Positions 41,251 to 48,988 of a stretch of DNA of 64,000 nucleotides are shown piece by piece. The notes beneath the pieces were generated by a model. The model searched no databases. It was not told where the DNA came from and was given only the letters and a program-made list of their open reading frames with translations. Numbering within the stretch: the first letter of the stretch is position 1; each line of letters begins with the position of its first letter. Both the position numbers and the translations under genes were made by a program. Origin of the DNA: Pseudomonas monsensis (GTDB lineage: Bacteria > Pseudomonadota > Gammaproteobacteria > Pseudomonadales > Pseudomonadaceae). The DNA lies in the NCBI RefSeq assembly GCF_014268495.2, contig NZ_CP077087.1, forward strand, positions 4,607,001-4,671,000, given 5' to 3'.

Positions 41251-42597
41251 ATGAGCCAACCGTGGAGCCCTGACAGCTGGCGTGCCCTGCCGATCCAGCA
41301 ACAACCCCAATACCCCGACGCCGCGCATCTGCGTCAGGTCGAGCAGACTCTGGCCAGCTACCCGCCGCTGGTGTTTGCCGGCGAAGCGCGCGAGCTGCGC
41401 CGGCAGTTTGCCGAAGTAACCCAGGGCCGGGCGTTCCTGCTGCAGGGCGGCGATTGCGCGGAAAGCTTTGCCGAGTTCTCTGCGGCGAAGATTCGCGACA
41501 CTTTTAAAGTGTTGTTGCAAATGGCGATCGTCATGACCTTCGCCGCCGGTTGCCCGGTGGTCAAGGTCGGGCGCATGGCCGGTCAGTTCGCCAAGCCGCG
41601 CTCGGCCAACGATGAAACCCTCGACGGTGTGACCCTGCCGGCCTACCGCGGCGACATCGTCAACGGCATCGGCTTCGACGAAAAGAGCCGCGTGCCGGAT
41701 CCGGAGCGCCTGCTGCAGTCCTATCACCAGTCCACCGCCACCCTGAACCTGTTGCGCGCCTTCGCCCAGGGTGGGTTTGCCGACCTGCATCAGGTGCACA
41801 AGTGGAACCTGGACTTCATCGCCAACTCGGCACTCGCCGAAAAGTACAGCCACCTTGCCGATCGCATTGATGAAACCCTGGCGTTCATGCGTGCCTGCGG
41901 CATGGACAGCTCGCCCCAACTGCGCGAAACCAGTTTTTTCACCGCCCACGAGGCGCTGCTGCTGAACTACGAAGAAGCCTTCGTGCGTCGCGACAGCCTG
42001 ACCAACGATTACTACGATTGCTCGGCGCACATGCTGTGGATCGGCGACCGCACCCGTCAGCTCGACGGCGCCCATGTCGAATTCCTGCGCGGGGTGAACA
42101 ACCCGATCGGAGTGAAAGTCGGCCCGAGCATGAACCCGGACGACCTGATCCGCCTGATCGACGTGCTCAACCCGGACAACGACCCGGGCCGCCTGAACCT
42201 GATCGCTCGCATGGGCGCGAAGAAGGTCGGCGATCACCTGCCGGCGCTGATTCGCGCCGTACAGCGTGAGGGCAAGCAGGTGCTGTGGAGTTCCGACCCG
42301 ATGCACGGCAACACGATCAAGGCGAGCAGCGGCTACAAGACCCGCGACTTCGCGCAGATCCTTGGCGAGGTGAAGCAGTTCTTCCAGGTGCACGAAGCCG
42401 AAGGCAGTTATGCCGGCGGGATTCACATCGAGATGACCGGGCAGAATGTGACCGAGTGCATCGGTGGTGCGCGGCCGATCACTGAAGATGGGTTGTCGGA
42501 CCGTTATCACACCCACTGCGATCCACGGATGAATGCCGATCAGTCGCTGGAACTGGCGTTTTTGATTGCCGAAACGCTGAAACAAGTCCGGCGCTGA
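41251..42597 (+). CDS. Class II 3-deoxy-7-phosphoheptulonate synthase
   Basis: 448 residues, plant-like class II DAHP synthase: WSPDSWRALPIQQQPQYPD at the start, FLLQGGDCAESFAEF, VVKVGRMAGQFAKPRS, HMLWIGDRTRQLDGAHVEF, KVGPSMNPDD, and the metal ligands in SSDPMHGNT, GIHIEMTGQNVTECIGG and CDPRMNADQSLEL. It joins phosphoenolpyruvate and erythrose-4-phosphate, the first step of aromatic synthesis. A class I enzyme lies at 55707, so this window encodes both types. ATG chosen at 41251 (MSQPW). Confidence 0.94.
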   Translation: MSQPWSPDSWRALPIQQQPQYPDAAHLRQVEQTLASYPPLVFAGEARELRRQFAEVTQGRAFLLQGGDCAESFAEFSAAKIRDTFKVLLQMAIVMTFAAGCPVVKVGRMAGQFAKPRSANDETLDGVTLPAYRGDIVNGIGFDEKSRVPDPERLLQSYHQSTATLNLLRAFAQGGFADLHQVHKWNLDFIANSALAEKYSHLADRIDETLAFMRACGMDSSPQLRETSFFTAHEALLLNYEEAFVRRDSLTNDYYDCSAHMLWIGDRTRQLDGAHVEFLRGVNNPIGVKVGPSMNPDDLIRLIDVLNPDNDPGRLNLIARMGAKKVGDHLPALIRAVQREGKQVLWSSDPMHGNTIKASSGYKTRDFAQILGEVKQFFQVHEAEGSYAGGIHIEMTGQNVTECIGGARPITEDGLSDRYHTHCDPRMNADQSLELAFLIAETLKQVRR

Positions 42598-42630
42598 ATC
42601 AGTCAGGTATCTCGCGCCTGAGAGGCCGCA

Positions 42631-42705
42631 TTCGCGAGCAAGCTCGCTCCCACAGTGGATCTGTGTCGTTCACAAATCCACTGTGGGAACGAGCTTGCTC
42701 GCGAA
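42631..42705. repeat. REP pair (gcgagcaagctcgc type), 29-base arms
   Basis: Arm at 42631-42659 (ttcgcgagcaagctcgctcc...) is complementary, with one mismatch, to 42677-42705. Sits between the convergent DAHP synthase and YcaQ-like genes. Confidence 0.9.
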
Positions 42706-42714
42706 GAGGCCAGT

Positions 42715-43941
42715 TCAGTCACCGCCGATCTGCGCCAATGCCACCCGCAAACGCCCTGCACTCTCACGCTGACAATTGAGCTGCACCCGCTCCAGCCCCA
42801 ACCAAACCGCCATGCTCCGCAAATTCAAAGCCAGCGCCAGCACCCCCTCATCCTCCAGCCCCGGCGCCTCCTCGTGCAGCGCATGCACCGCCAAGCGTCC
42901 CGCCGCCCGCTCGGCGCGCAGATCGACCCGCACGGCAATGCGCTCGTTGTGCAAAAAGGGCAGCACGTAATAGCCGTAGACCCGTTTGTGCTGCGGCGTG
43001 TAGATCTCCAGGCGATAGCGGAAATCGAACAACCGCTCGGTGCGACTGCGCTCCCAGATCAATGAATCGAACGGCGACAACAGCGCACTGGCGACGACTT
43101 TGCGCGGCACTTTCGGCTCCGGCAGGCAATAGGCGATCTGTCGCCAACCGGCGACTTCGCAGGTCTGCAACTGCCCGTCCTCGACCAGTTCCGCCAGACG
43201 CGACCGGGCGTCCCCCGGGCTCAAGCGGAAATAATCGCGCAGATCCTTTTCCGTCCCCACGCCCAATGCCTGGGCCGCGTGCAGCAGCAAACCGCGCTGC
43301 GCTTCGGCTTCATCCGGCAGTGGCTGCTGCAGAATCGACAACGGGATGACCCGCTCCGGCAGATCATACAAACGCTCAAAACCCCGGCGGCCGGCCACGG
43401 TGACCTCGCCGGCGGCGAACAACCATTCCAGTGCATGCTTTTCCGCACTCCAGTCCCACCAGGGCCCGGCCTTGTCTTCGCGGGTCGACAGACTGCCGGC
43501 GCCCAATGCGCCCCGCTCCTCGACCGAGGCCAGAACCCGGCGAATCGTCTCCTGTTGTTCACGTCCGAACGTTGCCAGTTGCTGATAGATGTCCTCACCA
43601 CGTTTGGCGCGCTGCATCCGCCAGCCCATCAGCGGATACATCGCCAACGGCAGCAACGACGCTTCATGGCCCCAGTATTCGAACAGCGTGCGACGTCTAC
43701 CCGAACTCCAGGCAGCCTGGTCGAGCAAATCAGAGGAATAGCAACCGAGACGGGAAAACAAAGGCAGGTAGTGCGAGCGCACCACGGCGTTGACGGAGTC
43801 GATCTGCAGCAGACCCAGCCGTTCGATCAGACGATTGAGGTGTGGCGCCTTGACGGTCGACGGCTGGCGCCCGTTGAACCCTTGGGCAGCCAGCGCCAGT
43901 CGTCGCGCCTGTTTGAGGGAAAAGGACAGCGTCGCGGGCAT
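42715..43941 (-). CDS. YcaQ-family interstrand-crosslink DNA glycosylase-like protein
   Basis: 408 residues of the HTH_42/YcaQ family, built from winged-helix repeats: SLKQARRLALAAQGF, LGLLQIDSVNAVVRSHYLPLFSRLG, FEYWGHEASLLPLAMYPL, and LLSPFDSLIWERSRTERLFDFRYRLEIYTP. The central QIDS sequence contains the Gln and Asp of the QxQ/QxD-type active site found in this family. E. coli YcaQ unhooks crosslinked DNA. ATG 43941 follows AAGGAG. Whether this member repairs crosslinks is inferred. Confidence 0.85.
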   Translation of the reverse strand: MPATLSFSLKQARRLALAAQGFNGRQPSTVKAPHLNRLIERLGLLQIDSVNAVVRSHYLPLFSRLGCYSSDLLDQAAWSSGRRRTLFEYWGHEASLLPLAMYPLMGWRMQRAKRGEDIYQQLATFGREQQETIRRVLASVEERGALGAGSLSTREDKAGPWWDWSAEKHALEWLFAAGEVTVAGRRGFERLYDLPERVIPLSILQQPLPDEAEAQRGLLLHAAQALGVGTEKDLRDYFRLSPGDARSRLAELVEDGQLQTCEVAGWRQIAYCLPEPKVPRKVVASALLSPFDSLIWERSRTERLFDFRYRLEIYTPQHKRVYGYYVLPFLHNERIAVRVDLRAERAAGRLAVHALHEEAPGLEDEGVLALALNLRSMAVWLGLERVQLNCQRESAGRLRVALAQIGGD

Positions 43942-44005
43942 GAACATCTCCTTGTCTGCTCGCAACCTACCTCACCGGAAAGGGGTTTGTGTAGTAAGTG
44001 CCTGA

Positions 44006-44227
44006 TCATTTATGCATCGGATCGTCCCAGAACGGCCGCACCGCTTCGTGCTCGACGTCGGCCCGACTGACGCCGATGTCTTTCAACGCTTCATCACTCA
44101 GACTGGCGAGCAACTCGCGTTCGCGGTGAAGTTCGTACCAGCGGCTAAACTTGTGCAGCAGGTCGGAAACGATATGGCCGTGGCCGGAAAATTTTGTTTC
44201 GTCTACATACTCTCTTTGACCTTTCAT
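44006..44227 (-). CDS. DUF1127-family small protein
   Basis: 73 residues. The C-terminal 45 carry the DUF1127 (YjiS-like) pattern: LLHKFSRWYELHRERELLASLSDEALKDIGVSRADVEHEA, here split in my reading into an Arg-rich helix and the LSDxxLKDIGVSRADV motif. Such proteins are small, RNA-associated or stress-linked factors in several alphaproteobacteria. Divergent from a LysR regulator gene, which may control it. Confidence 0.85.
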   Translation of the reverse strand: MKGQREYVDETKFSGHGHIVSDLLHKFSRWYELHRERELLASLSDEALKDIGVSRADVEHEAVRPFWDDPMHK

Positions 44228-44323
44228 CGTGTTGCCCTCCTTGTGGATGGCTCAAGTCTCGCGCCGACGCTAAGATCAATCCAACGAATGTTTCTGATGG
44301 CATGCATCACGGAGATTCATCAA

Positions 44324-45178
44324 TTGTCGGCCTACCCCAGTATTGATACCGATGTTCTGCGCACCTTTGTCGCGATTGCCGATCAGGGCGGTTTCACCCG
44401 CGCCGGCGAAATGGTCAACCGCACACAGTCGGCGGTGAGCATGCAGATGAAGCGTCTGGAAGAGGACGTGTTGCAGCGCCAGTTGTTCGAGCGTGATGGT
44501 CGCCAGGTGCGCCTGACTGCCGAGGGCCAGGTCTTGCTCGGGTATGCGCGGCGCATCCTCAAGTTGCACAGCGAAGTGTTCAACACATTGCGCGAGCCGC
44601 ACATGGTCGGCACGGTGCGCATCGGCACGCCGGATGATTACGTGATGCGTTTTCTGCCGGGGATCCTCTCGCGGTTTGCGCAGTTCTATCCGCTGATCCA
44701 GATCGAAGTGCATTGCGAATCGACCCGACAGCTGCTGCAGCGCACCGATCTCGACTTGTCGATCGTGACTCGCGAGCCGGGCAACGAGATTGGCCAGTTG
44801 TTGCGCAAGGAGCGTTTTGTCTGGGCCGAGGCACAGAACTTCAGTGCTCACGAACAGACGCCGCTGCCGCTGGCGATGTTCAACAGTGACTGTTTTTGCC
44901 GTTTGTGGGCCTGCAACGCACTGGACGCGATGGGCCGCGAATACCGCATCGCCTATAACAGCACCAGCCTGTCGGCGCTGATGGCGGTGGTGAGCGCCGG
45001 CCTGGCGATCACCGCGCAGCTGGAAAGCCTGATCACTCCGGACATGCGCATTCTCGGCGCCAACGAAGATCTGCCACTGTTACCCGAGGCAAGCATCATG
45101 CTGATCCGCAACCTGAACAATCCGTCGCCGATCACCGAATGCCTGGCCGAGCACATCGTCGAAGGCTTCAAACTTTAA
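44324..45178 (+). CDS. LysR-family transcriptional regulator
   Basis: About 284 residues. The helix-turn-helix is DVLRTFVAIADQGGFTRAGEMVNRTQSAVSMQMKRLEEDV, followed by a substrate-binding-type effector domain (VRIGTPDDYVMRFLPGIL, LSIVTREPGNEIGQLL). Start is uncertain: TTG 44324 follows GGAG at 9 bases and gives MSAYPSIDTDVLRTF, the usual start; ATGs at 44288 and 44297 are possible. Divergent from DUF1127, and overlapping the convergent TauE gene by 11 bases. Confidence 0.88.
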   Translation: MSAYPSIDTDVLRTFVAIADQGGFTRAGEMVNRTQSAVSMQMKRLEEDVLQRQLFERDGRQVRLTAEGQVLLGYARRILKLHSEVFNTLREPHMVGTVRIGTPDDYVMRFLPGILSRFAQFYPLIQIEVHCESTRQLLQRTDLDLSIVTREPGNEIGQLLRKERFVWAEAQNFSAHEQTPLPLAMFNSDCFCRLWACNALDAMGREYRIAYNSTSLSALMAVVSAGLAITAQLESLITPDMRILGANEDLPLLPEASIMLIRNLNNPSPITECLAEHIVEGFKL

Positions 45179-45917
45179 ACGCGAGCATCACCGCACACAG
45201 CACCAGAAAACCGCAAAACAGCCCGCGCAAGAGCTTTTCCGGCATCGCGTGGGCGACCTTCACCCCCCAACTGATGCTGGCCAGCCCCCCGATGGCCAGC
45301 GGCAAGCCGATCATCCAGTCCACTTCATGATGCACCGCGTACGTCACCAGCGTGACCCCGGTACTCGGCAATGCCAGGGCCAGCGACAAACCCTGAGCAA
45401 CCACCTGAGTGGTGCCGAACAGGCTGGTCAGCACGGGCGTCGCCACCACTGCCCCGCCGACACCGAACAAACCGCCCATGGTCCCGGAGGCCGCTCCCAG
45501 CACGCCGAGCCAAGGCCAGGAGTAACGCATTTCGGACGTCGCCGCCGGACGCTTGCCGAACATCTTCAGCAAGTTATAGGCCGACAGCACCACAAGAAAT
45601 GCGACAAAACCGATGCGCATGGTTTGCGCGTCGATACCCACCGCCCAGATCGAGCCGAGCCAGGCAAAGCAAAAGCCCATGACCGCCAACGGCATCGCAT
45701 GACGCAGTTCGATGCGATTGCGCTGATGGTAGCGCCACAACGCCAGCATCACATTCGGCACCACCATGACCAATGCGGTGCCCTGAGCGATCTGCTGATC
45801 AAGGCCGAACCACACGCCCAGCAGCGGGATCGCGATCAAGCCGCCACCAATGCCGAAGATGCCACCGAGCGTACCGAGGGCGGCGCCGAACAACAGGTAC
45901 AACAAAAACTCCATCAC
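45168..45917 (-). CDS. TauE/SafE-family sulfite/organosulfonate exporter
   Basis: 249 residues, about eight membrane helices. The two family repeats are LFGAALGTLGGIFGIGGGLIAIPLL and LGAASGTMGGLFGVGGAVVATPVL, spaced as in TauE/SafE proteins that export sulfite or sulfoacetate. Substrate unknown. Divergent from a LysR gene at 46028 and convergent with another, so one of the two may control it. Confidence 0.88.
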   Translation of the reverse strand: MMEFLLYLLFGAALGTLGGIFGIGGGLIAIPLLGVWFGLDQQIAQGTALVMVVPNVMLALWRYHQRNRIELRHAMPLAVMGFCFAWLGSIWAVGIDAQTMRIGFVAFLVVLSAYNLLKMFGKRPAATSEMRYSWPWLGVLGAASGTMGGLFGVGGAVVATPVLTSLFGTTQVVAQGLSLALALPSTGVTLVTYAVHHEVDWMIGLPLAIGGLASISWGVKVAHAMPEKLLRGLFCGFLVLCAVMLAFKV

Positions 45918-46027
45918 AGGCGAATTCCTCTTACGTCAGGCGAATCATCCTACGCAGTCACGGCTGGCGGGGAAACGCACAGCGACGCACAATGGCTATG
46001 CAGATTTCGCACAGGCGTAGCTTTTTC

Positions 46028-46984
46028 ATGAACCCCAACCAATTGACCGAGCAACTCGGACTGTTTCTCGATGTACTGGAAAGCGGGAGCTTTTCCGCCG
46101 CCTCGCGGCGCCATCCGCTGACACCATCGGCGGTCGCGCGGCGTATCGACAGCCTCGAAAGTGCAGTCGGCAGCCAATTATTCATCCGCAGCACCCACGC
46201 CGTGCTGGCCACCCCCGCGGGTCTGGCGTTCGCCGAACGGGCGCGGCGCATCATTGCCGAGTTGCAACTGGCCCGGGCCGAGGCCGTGTCCCTGAGCAGC
46301 GCGCCGGAAGGCCTGATCCGTATTGACGCGCCGGCAGCCTTCGGACGACGGCATCTGGCGCCAGTGATTGCCGACTTTCTCGTCCTCTACCCGGGGCTGG
46401 ATGTGCAATTGCACCTGATCGACAGCTTCGTCGACATGGCCGGATCGAATCTGGGCAAGGTCGATCTGGTGTTGCGCGCCGGGCAACTGGCTGATACCCG
46501 ACTGGTCGCCACCCCGCTGGCAAGTATTGTGCGCATCGCCTGTGCCAGCCCGGACTATCTCAAGCGCCGAGGCTTACCGAGTGCTCCGGCGCAGTTATCC
46601 GAACACGACGGCCTCGACTGGGACGGCCTCGCCCCGCCTTTCGCCTGGCGCTTCGAGCAGGACGGCCAGATGCAACTGCATCGGCCGGGTCGCATCCGCA
46701 TGAGTGCCAACAATGCCGAAGCGCTGGTATGTGGCGCTCTGGCCGGATTGGGCGTTGCACACCTGCCGACCTGGCTGGCGAGCGAATACCTGCTGCGCGG
46801 TGAGTTGTTGCCGCTGTTCTGCGAACACGGTCTGCCGGAACCGGAATCCACCGGTATCTACGCATTACGCATGGAACAGCAAACCCATTCGCGCAGCCGT
46901 TTGCTGCTGGAATACCTCAAAACGCGGTTTAGCCCGGTGCCGCCCTGGGATCTGGCGCTGCAGCGCGAGCTGGGCCGGCACTAG
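46028..46984 (+). CDS. LysR-family transcriptional regulator
   Basis: 318 residues. Helix-turn-helix: LGLFLDVLESGSFSAASRRHPLTPSAVARRIDSLESAVGSQLF; effector domain with LIRIDAPAAFGRRHLAPVI and RLVATPLASIVRIACASPDYL, the CrgA/DmlR-type subgroup. Start MNPNQLTEQLG at 46028; an in-frame ATG lies 12 codons upstream. It is divergent from the TauE-type exporter, its most likely target. Confidence 0.88.
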   Translation: MNPNQLTEQLGLFLDVLESGSFSAASRRHPLTPSAVARRIDSLESAVGSQLFIRSTHAVLATPAGLAFAERARRIIAELQLARAEAVSLSSAPEGLIRIDAPAAFGRRHLAPVIADFLVLYPGLDVQLHLIDSFVDMAGSNLGKVDLVLRAGQLADTRLVATPLASIVRIACASPDYLKRRGLPSAPAQLSEHDGLDWDGLAPPFAWRFEQDGQMQLHRPGRIRMSANNAEALVCGALAGLGVAHLPTWLASEYLLRGELLPLFCEHGLPEPESTGIYALRMEQQTHSRSRLLLEYLKTRFSPVPPWDLALQRELGRH

Positions 46985-46996
46985 GACGGGAAAATT

Positions 46997-47030
46997 ATCT
47001 GGCGCATTAAAGGTTCGGGCGCTAGATTCA
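46997..47030 (+). promoter_or_regulatory. Promoter/operator of ohrR, matching the one before ohr
   Basis: A 34-base segment that agrees at 25 of 34 positions with 47737-47770 upstream of ohr, by direct alignment. Within it CTGGCG, 17 bases and CTAGAT can act as promoter. Its -10 falls on the ATG at 47030, so that ATG cannot be the start of ohrR; the downstream ATG at 47057 is used. Confidence 0.55.
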
Positions 47031-47056
47031 TGACCACTCTCGAACAAGGCTTTGAC

Positions 47057-47512
47057 ATGACTTCCGAACGCGATACCTGCGAGGACCTGCTGCTGGATAA
47101 CCAGGCCTGCTTCGCCCTGCACTCCACTTCGCTGATGATGACCAAGGTTTACAAGCCGCTGTTGCAGGTCTTGAACCTGACCTATCCGCAGTACCTGGCG
47201 ATGATGGTGCTGTGGGAGAAGGATGGTTTGACCGTCGGAGAAATCAGCGCTCGACTACTGACCGATCCGGGCTCGCTGACGCCATTGCTCAAGCGCCTGG
47301 AAAGCGAAGGCTTGCTCAGCCGCACACGCAGTCGCGAGGATGAGCGCGTGGTGATCGTCGAACTGACGGAACAGGGCCGTGCGCTGCGCGACAAGGCGCA
47401 AACCATTCCGCAATGCATCCTGGGCGCCAGCGGCTTCACCCTGGAACGCCTGCAGAAGCTGCAAGCGGAGTTACAGGCACTGCGTAGCCATCTGCAGGAC
47501 AGCCTGATCTGA
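47057..47512 (+). CDS. ohrR: Organic hydroperoxide sensor OhrR
   Basis: 151 residues, MarR-family. The N-terminal DNQACFALHSTSLMMTKVYKPLL contains Cys18 at the peroxide-sensing position and conserved Tyr; LTYPQYLAMMVLWE, LLTDPGSLTPLLKRLE and REDERVVIVELTEQG form the winged helix. Cys120 (KAQTIPQCILG) fits the resolving cysteine of 2-Cys OhrRs. ATG 47057 follows AAGG. It represses ohr, located 320 bases downstream, and itself. Confidence 0.92.
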   Translation: MTSERDTCEDLLLDNQACFALHSTSLMMTKVYKPLLQVLNLTYPQYLAMMVLWEKDGLTVGEISARLLTDPGSLTPLLKRLESEGLLSRTRSREDERVVIVELTEQGRALRDKAQTIPQCILGASGFTLERLQKLQAELQALRSHLQDSLI

Positions 47513-47530
47513 CCCGCCATTAGTTCCACT

Positions 47531-47611
47531 GTAGGAGTGAGCCTGCTCGCGATATCGGTAGCGCCATCGTACTGACTGTTACACCGCTATCGCGAGCAGG
47601 CTCGCTCCTAC
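47531..47611. repeat. REP pair between ohrR and ohr
   Basis: gtaggagtgagcctgctcgc at 47531 and its complement ending 47611, with 23-base arms and a 35-base centre. It separates ohrR from the ohr promoter and may end the ohrR transcript. Confidence 0.85.
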
Positions 47612-47736
47612 CTGTGATTTCGTTGTCTGAACAATATTTTTTCACGCCTAACTTCCCCGCCAACCCGTCTAAACAGCGCTTTCCAGGATAACCGGGCGCG
47701 CGCTTTAGCGTCGAAGCGAACATTTCTCGAAAAAAT

Positions 47737-47808
47737 ATCTTGCGCGCTAAACATTAGCGAGCTACATTCACTTCGCACTTAGTTAGCGCGCAAACAATTA
47801 GCGCACAA
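47737..47808 (+). promoter_or_regulatory. ohr promoter and OhrR operator region
   Basis: TTGCGC (47740-47745), 17 bases, TACATT (47763-47768) form the promoter. ttgcgcgctaa at 47740-47750 is exactly complementary to ttagcgcgcaa at 47783-47793, and a third half-site ttagcgcacaa follows at 47798-47808. The repeats cover promoter and start region, as expected for a repressor operator, and the first half is shared with the ohrR promoter. Confidence 0.65.
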
Positions 47809-47831
47809 ATACACTCAACGAGGCTCACACC

Positions 47832-48251
47832 ATGCAAACGCTCTACACCGCAATCGCAACCTCCACCGGCGGCCGTGATGGTCGTGCGATCTCCAGCGAC
47901 AACATCCTTGACGTCAAACTCGCCACCCCGAAAGAACTCGGCGGTGCCGGCGGTGCTGCGACCAACCCTGAGCAACTGTTCGCTGCCGGCTACTCGGCCT
48001 GCTTCATCGGCGCACTGAAATTCGTCGCCAGCCAGACCAAACGCAAGATCCCTGACGACGCCTCGATCACCGCACACGTTGGTATCGGCCAGATCCCGGG
48101 CGGTTTCGGTCTGGACATCGACCTGCACATCAGCCTGCCGGGTCTGGAACAGGCCGATGCACAGAGCCTGGTCGAAGCGGCGCATCAGGTCTGCCCGTAC
48201 TCCAACGCTACCCGTGGCAACGTTGACGTGCGTCTGCACACCACCGTCTGA
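47832..48251 (+). CDS. ohr: Organic hydroperoxide resistance protein Ohr
   Basis: 139 residues, OsmC/Ohr family. Both redox cysteines are present: Cys57 in AAGYSACFIGALKF and Cys121 in AHQVCPYSNATRGN. Ohr reduces alkyl hydroperoxides using lipoylated proteins and works as a dimer. ATG follows the region with OhrR half-sites. Closed by a strong terminator at 48321-48351. Confidence 0.97.
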   Translation: MQTLYTAIATSTGGRDGRAISSDNILDVKLATPKELGGAGGAATNPEQLFAAGYSACFIGALKFVASQTKRKIPDDASITAHVGIGQIPGGFGLDIDLHISLPGLEQADAQSLVEAAHQVCPYSNATRGNVDVRLHTTV

Positions 48252-48320
48252 AGCCATACGCAAATCCCAATGTCGGCCTTCGCCCACAGGGGATTGCGTG
48301 AAACTCAAATCGCAGGCACA

Positions 48321-48351
48321 AAAAAGCCCGACTCAATGGTCGGGCTTTTTC
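48321..48351. terminator. Bidirectional terminator between ohr and efp
   Basis: Stem aaaaagcccgac / gtcgggcttttt with 6-base loop and T-run, between convergent genes. Confidence 0.9.
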
Positions 48352-48370
48352 TTTCCGCGAAAAGCGATGC

Positions 48371-48940
48371 TTATTTGGCACGGCCTTTGTAGGAACCGCC
48401 TTCGCGGGTATCGATCTCGATCATGTCACCGATTTCGATGAAGTCAGCAACCGACAGCTCGGTACCGTTCTTCAGTTTGGCAGGCTTCATCACCTTGCCG
48501 GAAGTGTCACCGCGAGCGGAACCTTCGGTGTAGTCAACCTGACGCACGATGGTGGTCGGCAGTTCTACGGAAACCAGACGCTCTTCGAAGAACACGGCTT
48601 CGCAAACGTCGGTCATGCCTTCTTCCACGAATGGCAGAACAGCTTCGATGTCTTCAGCGTTCAGCTCGTACATGGTGTAGTCGGTGGTGTCCATGAACGT
48701 GTAGGAGTCACCGCTGATGAAAGACAGGGTGGCTTCTTTGCGATCCAGGATCACGTCGTCCAGTTTGTCGTCCGCACCGTAAACGGTTTCGGTCTTGTAA
48801 CCGGTCAGCAGGTTCTTCAGCTTGGTCTTCATGATCGCGCTGTTACGGCCCGACTTGGTGAATTCAGCTTTCTGAACCAGCCAAGGATCGTTGTCGATAC
48901 GGATCACGGTACCGGGTTTGAGTTCTTTACCAGTTTTCAT
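48371..48940 (-). CDS. efp: Translation elongation factor P
   Basis: 189 residues, three beta-barrel domains (KOW-like, OB, C-terminal). The loop KAEFTKSGRNSAIMKTKLKN has Arg32 at the modified position, the form that receives rhamnose from EarP rather than lysylation. EF-P rescues ribosomes stalled at polyproline stretches. The neighbouring gene is the matching EarP. Length and sequence are complete. Confidence 0.97.
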   Translation of the reverse strand: MKTGKELKPGTVIRIDNDPWLVQKAEFTKSGRNSAIMKTKLKNLLTGYKTETVYGADDKLDDVILDRKEATLSFISGDSYTFMDTTDYTMYELNAEDIEAVLPFVEEGMTDVCEAVFFEERLVSVELPTTIVRQVDYTEGSARGDTSGKVMKPAKLKNGTELSVADFIEIGDMIEIDTREGGSYKGRAK

Positions 48941-48988
48941 TGCGAATATCCGAATTTGGATGGGATTTACAAAAATCTAGGCCGCGTA

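Noticed and set aside
41194..42585. Antisense frame of 463 codons opposite the class II DAHP synthase
   Set aside because: The sense protein is highly conserved; the antisense product is His/Gln/Val-rich and matches nothing.
40232..42705. Repeated palindromic units that could suggest a CRISPR array
   Set aside because: They occur as isolated inverted pairs at gene ends with no regular spacers and no cas genes; they are REP elements.
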